Shown here in pieces: positions 40,958 through 49,815 of a stretch of 64,000 bases of DNA; position 1 is the stretch's first letter; every line of letters begins with the position of its first letter. The DNA is from NIC37A-2 sp050289625 (GTDB taxonomy: Bacteria; Myxococcota_A; Polyangia; Polyangiales; Polyangiaceae). Position numbers and translations under genes: made by a program. The stretch covers positions 20,369 through 84,368 of the forward strand of contig JBNKGC010000003.1 in NCBI GenBank assembly GCA_050289625.1, given 5' to 3'. The notes beneath the pieces are model-generated. The model worked only from the letters and a program-made list of their open reading frames with translations. It did no database searches and had not been told where the DNA came from.

Positions 40958-42358
40958 TCACTCCGGTGCGAGCCGAGACAGCTCGTCGTAGAGAAAGACG
41001 TTGGCCGCGATGGCCTTCCTGAAGACGCCCAGGTGGAGGGATTCGTTCGGACCGTGAGCGCCGGTCTCCGGGTCCATCACGCCGTTCAGGATCAACGGCA
41101 GGTGTGCGTACCGCCTCCCGAAGAGCGCAACGAAGGGAATCGAGCCCCCAATTCCAATCTGGAGCAGAGGCCGCCCCCACGCTCGTTCGTACGCCCGATC
41201 GGCCGCGGCAAACGCGGGACCGCGTGGTTCGTAGAGCCAACTGTCCGCGTGGGCTGGTTTCTCATCCAGCGAGAGGCGCACTCCAGCAGGCACGTCTGCG
41301 AGCAAAATCTTTTCGAGCTCGGCGCGGATGTCCGCGTGGGTCTTGCCGGGAGGAACGCGGATGGACAGGGTCGCTGAAGCGCGCGCCCGGAGGGCGTTCT
41401 TGTGCTGATCGGGACGGGGCAGCGTCGTCGAGAGAATGGTGAGCGCCGGCTGCCGCCAGAGCCACTCGGCAGGCGGGCGCCCGTTTTCCGGCAGAGGGTC
41501 GACTCCGTCGAGGAGATGCGCTCCGGATCGGATCACCTCGCCCGATAGGGGGACGTCGCGGGCGGCGTTTCTCCAGTCGTCAGCGACTTCACACAGACCG
41601 AAGGTCGGGCGCCCGTCGCTGTCGGTCAAACGCGCGAGCGAGTGCACCAGGGCATTGCCGACGTCGGGCGCCATGTTGCCCCAGAGACCCGAGTGCACGT
41701 CCGAAGCGAGCGCCTCACAGATGACTTCGACTTCGTAGAGGCCGCGAAGCGATGTCGTGAGCCCGGGAATGTCGACAGCAGGATTTTCGCAGTCGGTGAG
41801 AACCATCACGTTCGCCTCGAAGTCCGACGGATGGGCGTCCATGTAGCGCTCGAGGTTCGGCGATCCGATCTCCTCTTCGCCTTCGATGACGAGCTTCAGG
41901 TGAAGGGGAAGATCACCCGCCACCTCGAGCCACGCTTCGATCGCGGCGAGGTGGGAAACCCAACCGCCCATGTCGTCTGCGGCCCCTCGGGCGTAAAGGC
42001 GCTCACCTCGGCGGGTCGCCTGATGGGGTTCGGTGGTCCACGCCTCGCCTCGAACGGGCTGAAGATCGAGGTGACCGTAGATGAGCAGGGTCGGCGCGTC
42101 CGCCCGCTTCGAACGCCTCTCGGCGAACACGAGGGGAAGCGCCCCGTCGAGGCTGCGGACCGCCGCTTCGAAGCCAAGCTCGTTCAGATCCGCACGAATT
42201 CGCTCGGCCAGCGCGGCCACGTCGTCGTGGTGCTCTGGCTCGCACGAGATCGCGGGGATCGCGAGGTACGTTCCGAGGGCCTCGACCGCTTTCTCGAACC
42301 GCTCGTCGGCTCGGTCCGCAACTCGCTGCGCCGTATCTTTCGTGTCACCTGCCTGCAT
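40958..42358 (-). CDS. M20-family metallopeptidase
   Basis: This 466-residue dinuclear-zinc hydrolase belongs to the dipeptidase/ArgE/DapE group. Metal and catalytic residues are seen in order: LIYGHLDLQP (His, Asp), ARGAADDMGG (Asp), EGEEEIGS (catalytic and metal Glu), and late NGVMDPETGAHGPNESL (His). The dimerisation domain lies at about 215-345. Length fits cytosolic dipeptidases (about 450-480). Its substrate is not determined. It is convergent with the LPMO-like gene (35 bp). Confidence 0.92.
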   Translation of the reverse strand: MQAGDTKDTAQRVADRADERFEKAVEALGTYLAIPAISCEPEHHDDVAALAERIRADLNELGFEAAVRSLDGALPLVFAERRSKRADAPTLLIYGHLDLQPVRGEAWTTEPHQATRRGERLYARGAADDMGGWVSHLAAIEAWLEVAGDLPLHLKLVIEGEEEIGSPNLERYMDAHPSDFEANVMVLTDCENPAVDIPGLTTSLRGLYEVEVICEALASDVHSGLWGNMAPDVGNALVHSLARLTDSDGRPTFGLCEVADDWRNAARDVPLSGEVIRSGAHLLDGVDPLPENGRPPAEWLWRQPALTILSTTLPRPDQHKNALRARASATLSIRVPPGKTHADIRAELEKILLADVPAGVRLSLDEKPAHADSWLYEPRGPAFAAADRAYERAWGRPLLQIGIGGSIPFVALFGRRYAHLPLILNGVMDPETGAHGPNESLHLGVFRKAIAANVFLYDELSRLAPE

Positions 42359-42459
42359 TCCGTTCGCTCCTTCGCCGGCGGCACTCCCGCCCTATCAGCG
42401 CACCCCTCGGGTGGGCGACGCCATCCTTCGCCGCCGGGGAGTCTACAGCCGGACCTGCG

Positions 42460-43464
42460 CTAGCGCACCGAGGGAGCGATCTCGTCGATACCCGCGCCGC
42501 TCACAAGCCCCACCTGCTCGGCGTTCAGCTCGAGCTCGCGCACTGCCAAGGCGAGCTCCGTCCCCACGTCCCCCTGAACCTTCAGCTCGGCGTACTCGTC
42601 GGCCCGCGTTTTCCCGCGATTGACGATGGCGATGGGCAGACCGCGTTCGGCGGCGCGCCTCACGAAGCGGTAGCCGGAAAACACCATGAGCGACGATCCG
42701 GCAACGAGCATCGCGTCGGTACTCTCGAGCGCCGCGTAGGCTCGACGCACTCGTTCCGGCGGAACCGTTTCACCGAAGAACACCACGCTCGGCTTGAGGA
42801 GCCCGCCGCAATGGTCGCAGTCGACCACTCGGAAGCGAGCGTAGTCGACCCCGGCCAGATCGGCATCGCCGTCAGGCGCGACTCCACCGCTCAAGGTCAC
42901 GAAGTCTGGATTGTCCGCCTCCAGGCGCTTCTGGTGCTCGCTCCGGGACAGCTCCACGCCGCAACTCAGGCACTCCACCGCATCGATGCGACCGTGTAGA
43001 TCGATGACATCGCGACTACCCGCTCGCTGATGCAACCCGTCGACGTTCTGAGTCACGAGCAGGGAAAGGCGACCCAAGCGCTCGAGCTTCGCGAGGGCGA
43101 AGTGCGCATCGTTCGGCCGCGCTTCGCCGATCCGTCGAAAGCCTACCAAGCTGCGTGCCCAGTAGCGGCGTCGCACGTGCTCACTCCGCTTGAGATCGGC
43201 GTAGGTGATGGGCTGCTGCCGCTTCCACTCCCCGCGCTCGTCCCGGTAGTCGGGGATGCCGCTGGCGGTGCTGCATCCCGCGCCCGTCAGCACGAAAAGG
43301 CGTGAATGCTTCTTGAAAAACGAAGCGAGCGTCGAGGTCACCTGTGAACTCCCCGCAAGACCACCAGACATCGGAGCTGCGGAATCCACTGCCTCGTCGT
43401 TGGAATCCCCCGGGCCCTCTACATGGGCGTCGGAGGGTCGTCGAGATTCAGTTTGCCGGGACAC
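42460..43464 (-). CDS. Sir2-family NAD-dependent protein deacetylase
   Basis: This 334-residue (or 303 from ATG 43371) sirtuin removes acyl groups from protein lysines using NAD. NAD-site motifs are GAGCSTASGIPDYR and TQNVDGLH; the catalytic His is in DLHGR. The zinc ribbon has CLSC and CDHCG, and GSSLMVFSG completes the fold. GTG 43464 overlaps the end of ctaA by 17 bp; the first 31 residues are polar and the conserved part starts near residue 45, so either start is possible. Confidence 0.93.
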   Translation of the reverse strand: MSRQTESRRPSDAHVEGPGDSNDEAVDSAAPMSGGLAGSSQVTSTLASFFKKHSRLFVLTGAGCSTASGIPDYRDERGEWKRQQPITYADLKRSEHVRRRYWARSLVGFRRIGEARPNDAHFALAKLERLGRLSLLVTQNVDGLHQRAGSRDVIDLHGRIDAVECLSCGVELSRSEHQKRLEADNPDFVTLSGGVAPDGDADLAGVDYARFRVVDCDHCGGLLKPSVVFFGETVPPERVRRAYAALESTDAMLVAGSSLMVFSGYRFVRRAAERGLPIAIVNRGKTRADEYAELKVQGDVGTELALAVRELELNAEQVGLVSGAGIDEIAPSVR

Positions 43465-44497
43465 CGCTCCCGAAAGAGATTTGCTTCCCGCTCCTCGGAG
43501 GGCAAGCGGCCACGCGCAGAGACAGCAAAATCCAGCCCAACCAGACGAAGACGGCTACGGCCAGGTGAATCACCTGGAGCCAGCCCGGCGCCGAAAGCGC
43601 CACGTTGACAACGCCCAGCCCGACCTGAACGAAGATCCCGAGCTGGACCAAACGAGCCACGCGCGGAGCCGATGGGTCAAGAGCGCCCCGGGCGACGCGC
43701 GGCGCTGCCCAGAGCGGGAAGCCACTCACGAGAATCGCCAGCAGGGGGTGCACCCCGCGCAGGCGTTCGAGGAAGTGGGCCTCGGGCGACTGGACCTGGG
43801 AAAGGGCGGCGGAGGTTCCTTCCGTCGCCGGGTAGAGAGTGTCGCCGAGGGCGGTGACGGCGCCCGCGGCCGAGACGACGGTCAGCCCCAAAGCCCCGAG
43901 GAACAGGAGCCACGATTTCAGGCGCGCTGGCTCCAGGCGCGGGGCGTCTGGTGGGAAAGCCCACGCCGCCACCAGCATCGCACCGGTGAGCGCATAGGTG
44001 TTGACCAGGTGGAAAGCCATGATCACCGCGCGCGCCCGAGACGTATTTTCGCCGACCAAACCGAGCTTGACGAGGACCGCGCCAATCAGGGTCTCGAGCA
44101 CCATGAACACGCCGGCCAAAGTCGCCGCACGACGAAGCGGGTGTCCTTCGGGGCGGCGCCAGAACGCGTGAATCAGGAGCCCGAGAACGAGGAATCCGGA
44201 AAGGGCGGAGGTTACCCGGTGGCTGTATTCGATCGCCGTTTCGACGGTGCTCGGCAGGTGCGTGATCGTTCCCTGGCAGGTCGGCCAGTGCTGCCCGCAG
44301 GCTGCCCCCGACCCGGTGATGCGCACGACGGCACCGAAGAGGATCACGAAGATGGTGTAGGCAAGCGCAGGGCGCCACGGGTTCGCCCCGCCGGATCCGG
44401 CGACGGCCGGTGCTCCAGGGGTCGCAGGAGACAGGGGAGAAGAATGGGCGCGTGCGAGATCGGCCATGGCAGCGGCGGTGTGCCACACAGGCTCCAC
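43448..44497 (-). CDS. ctaA: Heme A synthase (CtaA/COX15)
   Basis: This membrane enzyme of about 349 residues, with eight predicted helices, oxidises heme O to heme A for cytochrome c oxidase. Four heme-ligand His are visible: EYSHRVTSAL, MAFHLVNTY, GVHPLLAIL and VIHLAVAVF. The extracellular CGQHWPTC holds the conserved Cys pair. It starts from GTG 44497 or ATG 44467; no good ribosome site distinguishes them. It overlaps the sirtuin gene. No ctaB or cox genes are visible nearby. Confidence 0.93.
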   Translation of the reverse strand: MEPVWHTAAAMADLARAHSSPLSPATPGAPAVAGSGGANPWRPALAYTIFVILFGAVVRITGSGAACGQHWPTCQGTITHLPSTVETAIEYSHRVTSALSGFLVLGLLIHAFWRRPEGHPLRRAATLAGVFMVLETLIGAVLVKLGLVGENTSRARAVIMAFHLVNTYALTGAMLVAAWAFPPDAPRLEPARLKSWLLFLGALGLTVVSAAGAVTALGDTLYPATEGTSAALSQVQSPEAHFLERLRGVHPLLAILVSGFPLWAAPRVARGALDPSAPRVARLVQLGIFVQVGLGVVNVALSAPGWLQVIHLAVAVFVWLGWILLSLRVAACPPRSGKQISFGSGVPAN

Positions 44498-44507
44498 GAT
44501 GACTAGC

Positions 44508-44750
44508 TCAGCTCTTGCCGTAGCTTTTCTCGAAGGTTTTTCGGTACTCGGCCGTGCCGACGACGATGAGTTCGCCCCCCTCCATCAAGAGGCTGTGCCG
44601 CCCTGGACTCGTCTCGAGGTTCGCCCCATCACTCACGCCGATGACGTTGAGGCCGGTGCGCCGAGCGATTTCGGCCTCACCGAGCGTGGCCCCGACGAGG
44701 CCCGCCAGAACTTCGACGGGCATCAAGTCCACATGTTCGCCGAGGATCAC
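44508..44750 (-). pseudogene. Isolated TrkA_C (RCK C-terminal) domain, likely a gene remnant
   Basis: This frame of about 80 codons matches only the C-terminal ligand-binding half of a potassium-channel RCK domain, ending IEGGELIVVG-type sequence (MEGGELIVVGTAEYRKTFEK). The preceding VGATLGEAEIARRTGLNVIGV is the start of a normal TrkA_C domain. There is no channel and no TrkA_N nucleotide fold upstream; the frame meets a stop at 44778-44780 and the next 220 bp carry no other part. It is probably the remnant of a larger channel or transporter gene, but a free-standing regulator cannot be excluded. The GTG start is weak. Confidence 0.6.
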
Positions 44751-44997
44751 CAGATCTTCATCGACGACTCTACCGCCCTATCGGTCCTCCCCCGTTCTGG
44801 TCGCGGCAGCCGAAGGAATCGGCGAGCGGGGTCACCAAGGCAGGGTACTCGATGAACCGAGATGTTGTAGCCTTGTCGTGGGGTACGAGGCCTGCCCCGG
44901 CAGGTCGTTTTCCAAACGCAGGGTCTGCAAGTGCTCTGGCTCCCTTTCCAGCCGCAAGGCAGAGCAAACGGGAGCCTCGAGAAATGGTGGGTGGTTC

Positions 44998-46374
44998 ATG
45001 AGAAAATTGGATGTGTATAGCCCCGCTACCGGGGAGCTTCTGGAATCTCTCGAGGCGGACACCGAGGAAACGATTTCTCAGAAGAGCGCGACCGCGCACG
45101 AGGCTCAGCGAAACTGGAAACGAGTGCCTCTCGACGAACGCCTCGACGTCGTGCGGCGGTTCCGCAGAGGGGTCGCGCACGGGCTCGGCGAGCTCGCCCG
45201 CACGATGACCCTGGAAACGGGAAAACCCATCTCGCAATCGAAGAACGAGCTCGTGGCCTTCCTCGGGCGGATCGATTTCTTCACCCAAAACGCCCCCGAA
45301 GCCCTCGAGGATCGCGTCGTCCACGAGACGGCTGGTCTGCGCGAAGTCGTGGGACGAGAGCCCCACGGCGTCGTGGCCTGCGTCTCCGCCTGGAACTACC
45401 CCTACTTCGTGGGCGGAAACGTCTTCGTTCCAGCACTGCTTGCGGGAAACACGGTTCTGTACAAGCCCTCTGAGCTTGCCAGCATGAGCGGCCTCCGCAT
45501 GCAGGCCCTCTGGCAAAAAGCCGGCCTGCCCGAAGGCTGCTTTCAGGCGATCATCGGCGCGGGGGACGCGGGCCGGAGCGTTCTCGACACGCCCGTCGAC
45601 GCGGTGTTCTTCACTGGCTCCCTGGCCACGGGAAGGCGCATCGCCGAACAGGTGGCGCCGCGCTTGATTCCGCTGCAGCTCGAGCTCGGCGGGAAAGATC
45701 CCGCGTACGTTACCGAAGAGGTCGCGGTCCGGGAAACGGCGGCGAAGGTGGCCGACGGAGCGTTCTACAATGCAGGACAGAGTTGCTGCGCGGTCGAACG
45801 GGTCTACGTTCGCAGTGAGATCTTCGATGAGTTCGTCGAGGAAATGGTGCGCGTCGCCGAGGCCCTGAAGCCCGGGGACCCTCTCGATCCCAAGACGACT
45901 TTGGGCCCGCTGGCACAGCGGGAACCCCATCTCGTGTTTCTCGAGGGTCAACTGACCGACGCGCGGAACCGCGGCGCCCGCGTCCTCACGGGCGGCAAGC
46001 GTCTCCCAGGGGCCGGTGCCTACTTTCAGCCCACCGTGGTCGTCGACGTCGACCACACGATGGCGCTCATGACGGAGGAGTCGTTCGGACCCGTCATCGG
46101 CGTCATGAAGGTGAGCTCGGACGAAGAGGCCCTCGAGCGGATGATGGACACGGAATACGGCTTGACCGCAGCGGTGTACACGACGAGCAGCGAGCGAGCC
46201 CAAAGCATCTTGAGCGAGCTTCCAGTCGGGAGCGCGTACCAGAATTGCTGCGATCGCGTGAGCCCACGCCTCCCGTGGAGCGGTCGAAAGCATTCGGGTT
46301 TGGGGGCTACCCTCGGCCTCGAGGGGATTTCTGCCATGACGGTGCCAAAGGCCTGGCATCTGACGTCCGCCTGA
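44998..46374 (+). CDS. Aldehyde dehydrogenase family protein
   Basis: This 458-residue NAD(P)-dependent enzyme oxidises an aldehyde to a carboxylate. The catalytic Cys is in NAGQSCCAVERVYV, the general-base Glu in LQLELGGKDPAYV, and the cofactor fold has FTGSLATGRRI. ESFGPVIGVM near residue 360 is also typical. Its N-terminus is shorter than usual aldehyde dehydrogenases (about 490), similar to succinate-semialdehyde or betaine-aldehyde members. ATG 44998 is preferred. A long antisense open frame over this gene is a codon-bias artefact. Confidence 0.93.
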   Translation: MRKLDVYSPATGELLESLEADTEETISQKSATAHEAQRNWKRVPLDERLDVVRRFRRGVAHGLGELARTMTLETGKPISQSKNELVAFLGRIDFFTQNAPEALEDRVVHETAGLREVVGREPHGVVACVSAWNYPYFVGGNVFVPALLAGNTVLYKPSELASMSGLRMQALWQKAGLPEGCFQAIIGAGDAGRSVLDTPVDAVFFTGSLATGRRIAEQVAPRLIPLQLELGGKDPAYVTEEVAVRETAAKVADGAFYNAGQSCCAVERVYVRSEIFDEFVEEMVRVAEALKPGDPLDPKTTLGPLAQREPHLVFLEGQLTDARNRGARVLTGGKRLPGAGAYFQPTVVVDVDHTMALMTEESFGPVIGVMKVSSDEEALERMMDTEYGLTAAVYTTSSERAQSILSELPVGSAYQNCCDRVSPRLPWSGRKHSGLGATLGLEGISAMTVPKAWHLTSA

Positions 46375-46466
46375 TTCGACTCGGGAAAGTCAGAGGGGGG
46401 CGAGATCATAGCCGCCGCCTCGGTGCGCGGGGCACCGGCGTTCGTTGGCAGGGGTACCTACCTCCC

Positions 46467-46748
46467 TCAGGACGCCAAGTTGTTCATCGCCCGCGCGAGC
46501 TTGAAGTCGCGATCGGTGACGCCATCGGCATCGTGAGTGATGAGTTCGACCTCGACCCGGTTGTAGACGTTCTTCCAGTCAGGATGGTGGTTCATCGCCT
46601 CGGCTTTCAGCGCCACGCTCGTCATCCAGCCGAACGCCTTGACGAAGTTCGAGAAATGAAACTCCCGATACAACTTGCCGTCCCGGAGCTCCCAACCGTC
46701 GAGCTCCGCGAGTCGCTCTCCAATCTCTGCCGCGTCCAGTTTTGCCAT
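46467..46748 (-). CDS. phhB: Pterin-4a-carbinolamine dehydratase
   Basis: This 93-residue enzyme recycles the pterin cofactor of aromatic amino-acid hydroxylases by dehydrating 4a-hydroxytetrahydrobiopterin. The active-site motif HHPDW and the family's flanking VALKAEAMN and YNRVEVELITHDADGVT are present. The ATG at 46748 is preceded by GGAGG at good spacing. It is convergent with the aldehyde dehydrogenase gene. No hydroxylase gene is nearby. Confidence 0.95.
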   Translation of the reverse strand: MAKLDAAEIGERLAELDGWELRDGKLYREFHFSNFVKAFGWMTSVALKAEAMNHHPDWKNVYNRVEVELITHDADGVTDRDFKLARAMNNLAS

Positions 46749-46881
46749 TTGCTGCCTCCTGCGCGCCTCGCTCCAGGTCCATCGTCGCACGGGCCCGCGA
46801 CCGATGGCTAGAGCGACCGTCGCCGCCGGAAGCCCTGCCACTTGCCACTCGGGGCGCGGGCGAGGCAACGTGGGGCTCCCC

Positions 46882-47391
46882 ATGGCGCGACGAACGCTCC
46901 CGTGGCTCCTGGCGTTTCTGCTACTTGGAGCCGTGCTGACCCGGTGGGTTTCGTCCGACGAGCACGCCGTCGAGGAACTGATCCGAGGGCTCGCGGCGGG
47001 GCTTGCCGTGAAGCCCGAGGAGATGCCCGGCCAGAGGGACGCGCGGGTTCAAGAGCTGCTCGAGCGCGACGTCACCCAGGATGTACTGGTTCAGAGTGTG
47101 GACTTGCCACCGACCGGAGCCGGAAAACCAGCCTTGCTGCGCTGGGCACGCCTCCTCGGCCGCTTCGACGAGGCCACGCTGGACCCATCGAATCTCGACG
47201 TGACCGTGGACGGACGTCAGGCTGAAGCGCGCGTCGACGTCGACTTCACGGCGCGCGCCCACGAAGACGAACTCACCGAACGCAGGCGTGTCCACCTCAA
47301 CCTGGAACGGTCGGGTAGCCCGGAGAAGTGGCGGATCCGGGCCCTCGACATCGCCGGGCGGCCGAACGACCACCCCGAAGCCCGACCGTAG
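46882..47391 (+). CDS. Membrane-anchored protein, unknown
   Basis: This 169-residue protein has an N-terminal hydrophobic helix (TLPWLLAFLLLGAVLTRWV) and a periplasmic domain of about 145 residues. The domain reads like an NTF2/SnoaL-type cone, with a helical start (HAVEELIRGLAAGL) and several beta-strands including AEARVDVDFTARA and RWRIRALDI-like ends. No enzyme residues can be assigned. It is divergent from phhB (133 bp) and precedes the sulfatase-like lipoprotein gene by 169 bp. Confidence 0.65.
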   Translation: MARRTLPWLLAFLLLGAVLTRWVSSDEHAVEELIRGLAAGLAVKPEEMPGQRDARVQELLERDVTQDVLVQSVDLPPTGAGKPALLRWARLLGRFDEATLDPSNLDVTVDGRQAEARVDVDFTARAHEDELTERRRVHLNLERSGSPEKWRIRALDIAGRPNDHPEARP

Positions 47392-47560
47392 CTCGATCGC
47401 GGGGCGAGGCGGCTCAAAACCGCTTCGCGAGTCGCTCCCGGCGCGTGCATGGCACTCCGGACGTTGCGGGTGGGGTGCCTCGATGGGGACACCAAAGAAT
47501 CCGTCGATGACGAAGCCGGGCTCGTGCACTACACCGTGCAGAGGAGGGTGGTCCGAACCG

Positions 47561-48889
47561 ATGCAGAAGCAACGCGCGCGAGGTAACCCATTTTGCCGGA
47601 GGTGGCGGCGTGGGTGCGCGACGATTTGCATCGCTCTGGCGAGCTTCGGATGTTCGAAACGAGCCTCCGATCCCGATCGGGAACGAGCGGCTACGCCCCC
47701 TCGGACCGATCCACCCCCGAGTGCTGCCGCCGAGGCAGTCGAGCGACCGCCCACTCCCGAGCCCCCGTACAACGTCGTGCTCGTCGTCGTGGACGGCCTC
47801 CGCGCCGACGCGCCGTGGGCCGGATACGCCCGGGAGATCGCCCCATGGCTCACGCGCTTTTCGGAACGGTGCACGACCTACACGCGCGCCTACACACTCG
47901 GCAGCGAGGAGGCCCGGTCGGTCGAGGCAGCCCTGGAGGGAGTCTATCCCAGTCAACTCGCTGACCTGGAAGCGCACGGCTCGGGAGCGGCCGTCGGCCT
48001 TGCTGAAATCCTCAAAGACGCCGGCCACCAGACCCTCGCCGTGGTCCCCCGCGACGATCCCCTCGTGAAAAAGAAGGACGAGCCGACGGGGTTCGACGTC
48101 GTGGAATCAGTGCCCTCGACGCACGCCGCAGGCGCTCATGAAAGCGCCGCCGTAACCGACGCGGCGATGCGCCTCCTCGCGGAGGGCGATCCGGAAGCGC
48201 CCACTCGAGACCGTCGTTTCTTCGCGTACATCCACTACCCCGAGCCCGGGGTTCGTGCTGCACCTCATCCCGAGCATCCGCAGTACGGAAACAGCCCGCG
48301 GGATGCGTACGACAACCGGGTCCACCACATGGACGAAAACCTCGGCACGTTTGTCGACTGGGCTCTCGAACAACCGTGGGGTCGACAAACCGCGTTCGTC
48401 TTCACTTCGAGTGGCGGCGCGCCACTCGGCCGAGACGATCAGTTAGGCGAAGGACGGATTCGCGTCCCGCTGATGGTCTGTCTCCCCGGGTCTCTTCGCA
48501 GGAAGTCCGACGTGCCCCGCAGCCAAATCGATCTCGCTCCGACCATCGCTGCTTTGATGAACGCGACGTGGCCCCGATCGCCCGGCCACAATCTTCTCGA
48601 CGAGGCGTTCGGCGGCACGATCGAACCGAGACCCGTTCTGGTGGAAGCCACTCACGGACACGACACCACCGGCAGAGCGTTGATCGACGGCGAGGGCTAC
48701 AAGCTGGTCGGACGCAAGGGCCGCTTTCAGCTGTACGACGTCATGGAAGACCCCCGTGAGGAGACGGAGCTTTCGAAAGACAAGACGAGCGAACTCGATC
48801 GCCTGGAGGGGCTTTACCGCGATCTCACCTCGCGCCTTTCGATTTCCTCGGGCGAGCCTTCCCCGGGTAACCCCGATGGAGGCGGCTGA
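47561..48889 (+). CDS. Sulfatase-fold lipoprotein, catalytic residues missing
   Basis: This 442-residue lipoprotein (Cys in ASFGCSKR) has an alkaline-phosphatase/sulfatase fold from about residue 68. It keeps VVVDGLRAD at the first metal site and the late LYDVMEDPREETEL typical of the family. But the formylglycine site, normally C/S-x-P-S-R, reads SEEAR, and the second metal box, normally SDHGE, reads SSGGA. It is therefore probably not an active sulfatase and may bind a ligand or act as a scaffold. ATG 47561 has GAGGAGG upstream; the frame stays open further left without family signal. Confidence 0.75.
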   Translation: MQKQRARGNPFCRRWRRGCATICIALASFGCSKRASDPDRERAATPPRTDPPPSAAAEAVERPPTPEPPYNVVLVVVDGLRADAPWAGYAREIAPWLTRFSERCTTYTRAYTLGSEEARSVEAALEGVYPSQLADLEAHGSGAAVGLAEILKDAGHQTLAVVPRDDPLVKKKDEPTGFDVVESVPSTHAAGAHESAAVTDAAMRLLAEGDPEAPTRDRRFFAYIHYPEPGVRAAPHPEHPQYGNSPRDAYDNRVHHMDENLGTFVDWALEQPWGRQTAFVFTSSGGAPLGRDDQLGEGRIRVPLMVCLPGSLRRKSDVPRSQIDLAPTIAALMNATWPRSPGHNLLDEAFGGTIEPRPVLVEATHGHDTTGRALIDGEGYKLVGRKGRFQLYDVMEDPREETELSKDKTSELDRLEGLYRDLTSRLSISSGEPSPGNPDGGG

Positions 48890-48911
48890 CGCGACGAGCG
48901 ACCTGTTGCTC

Positions 48912-49613
48912 TCACTCGCTGGGCAGATCGTCGATCGACACGCTGTCTTTGCCGAGATCTTCGAGGGAAACGCGACGCGACGGCGTCTTCCCCGACTCGA
49001 ACGCCGCCGTCTTGTCGCCGGACTCGGCGGCAGGGGCCGAAGTGGAATCGATCGCGAGCGAAGCGCCGTGCCGTTGGGACGTCGTCTTCGTGGAGACGCT
49101 GGCCGCCTCCGGCTTCTTCTTCGCCGGAGCTCGCGGCTTCGACTCGCCCTTGACCTTCGCAGAAGGCTCCGACGGAGACGAGGCGAGGACACCATCCGAA
49201 TCAGAAACCACTTCGGTGACCTGTGGCGCTCCGCCGCCAATGAAGAAGCCCGCAGCGGCACCCACGATCAGGGCGGACGCTCCAGCACCCATCCAAACGA
49301 GCGCGGTGCGAACGCGACGGCGGTTGTTGGCTCGCTGCTGCTCCGCGATCGACGCACGGAGACGATCCACCTGACGACGGTCACGAATGACCAACGTAGG
49401 CTCCTGGCGGCGTCGCCGAGTGCCCGGTAAGGTCCTCTCGGGTTTCTGCGCCGCGGGATCGACGATGACGGACGGCGCCTCACTCGCGGGTGCGAGCAAG
49501 TTCCTCGGTGCGGGGGGATGTGCGCGTCTGTGGTCCGAGACCGCCTCGGTCCTCTCGACCCCGATCGCGTCGAGTCCGTCGTCTTCTTTTCGATTGTGGG
49601 GCCACACAGCCAT
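48912..49613 (-). CDS. Single-TM protein with disordered arms, unknown
   Basis: This 233-residue protein has a basic, Arg-rich cytoplasmic N-terminus (about 1-95), one helix (about 106-128, ALVWMGAGASALIVGAAAG) and a Ser/Lys/Pro-rich tail. The tail ends in the acidic LEDLGKDSVSIDDLPSE. Most of the protein is likely disordered; no domain is recognised. The C-terminal motif could be a docking peptide. It is convergent with the sulfatase-like gene and divergent from the antiporter. Confidence 0.55.
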   Translation of the reverse strand: MAVWPHNRKEDDGLDAIGVERTEAVSDHRRAHPPAPRNLLAPASEAPSVIVDPAAQKPERTLPGTRRRRQEPTLVIRDRRQVDRLRASIAEQQRANNRRRVRTALVWMGAGASALIVGAAAGFFIGGGAPQVTEVVSDSDGVLASSPSEPSAKVKGESKPRAPAKKKPEAASVSTKTTSQRHGASLAIDSTSAPAAESGDKTAAFESGKTPSRRVSLEDLGKDSVSIDDLPSE

Positions 49614-49815
49614 GGTTAGTCACCGGGTCCGGAGACCGCGCGACCTGTATACCCGGCCCGCCCACCCCGTGCCACCGGGCCCGACGGACCCGAACGAATG
49701 GACAGTTGGCTGGTTCGGCCCAATTCTTGCTGCGGCATCTGCCCGCCGTTTGGGGGCTCCCGATGGCGCACTGAAGAGGAGCTCCCGCGGATTCGTTGTA
49801 GAGTGCGCCCCATCC

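Noticed and set aside
44770..46359. Long minus-strand frame opposite the aldehyde dehydrogenase gene
   Set aside because: It mirrors a well-supported enzyme on the plus strand and shows no domain; a codon-bias artefact.
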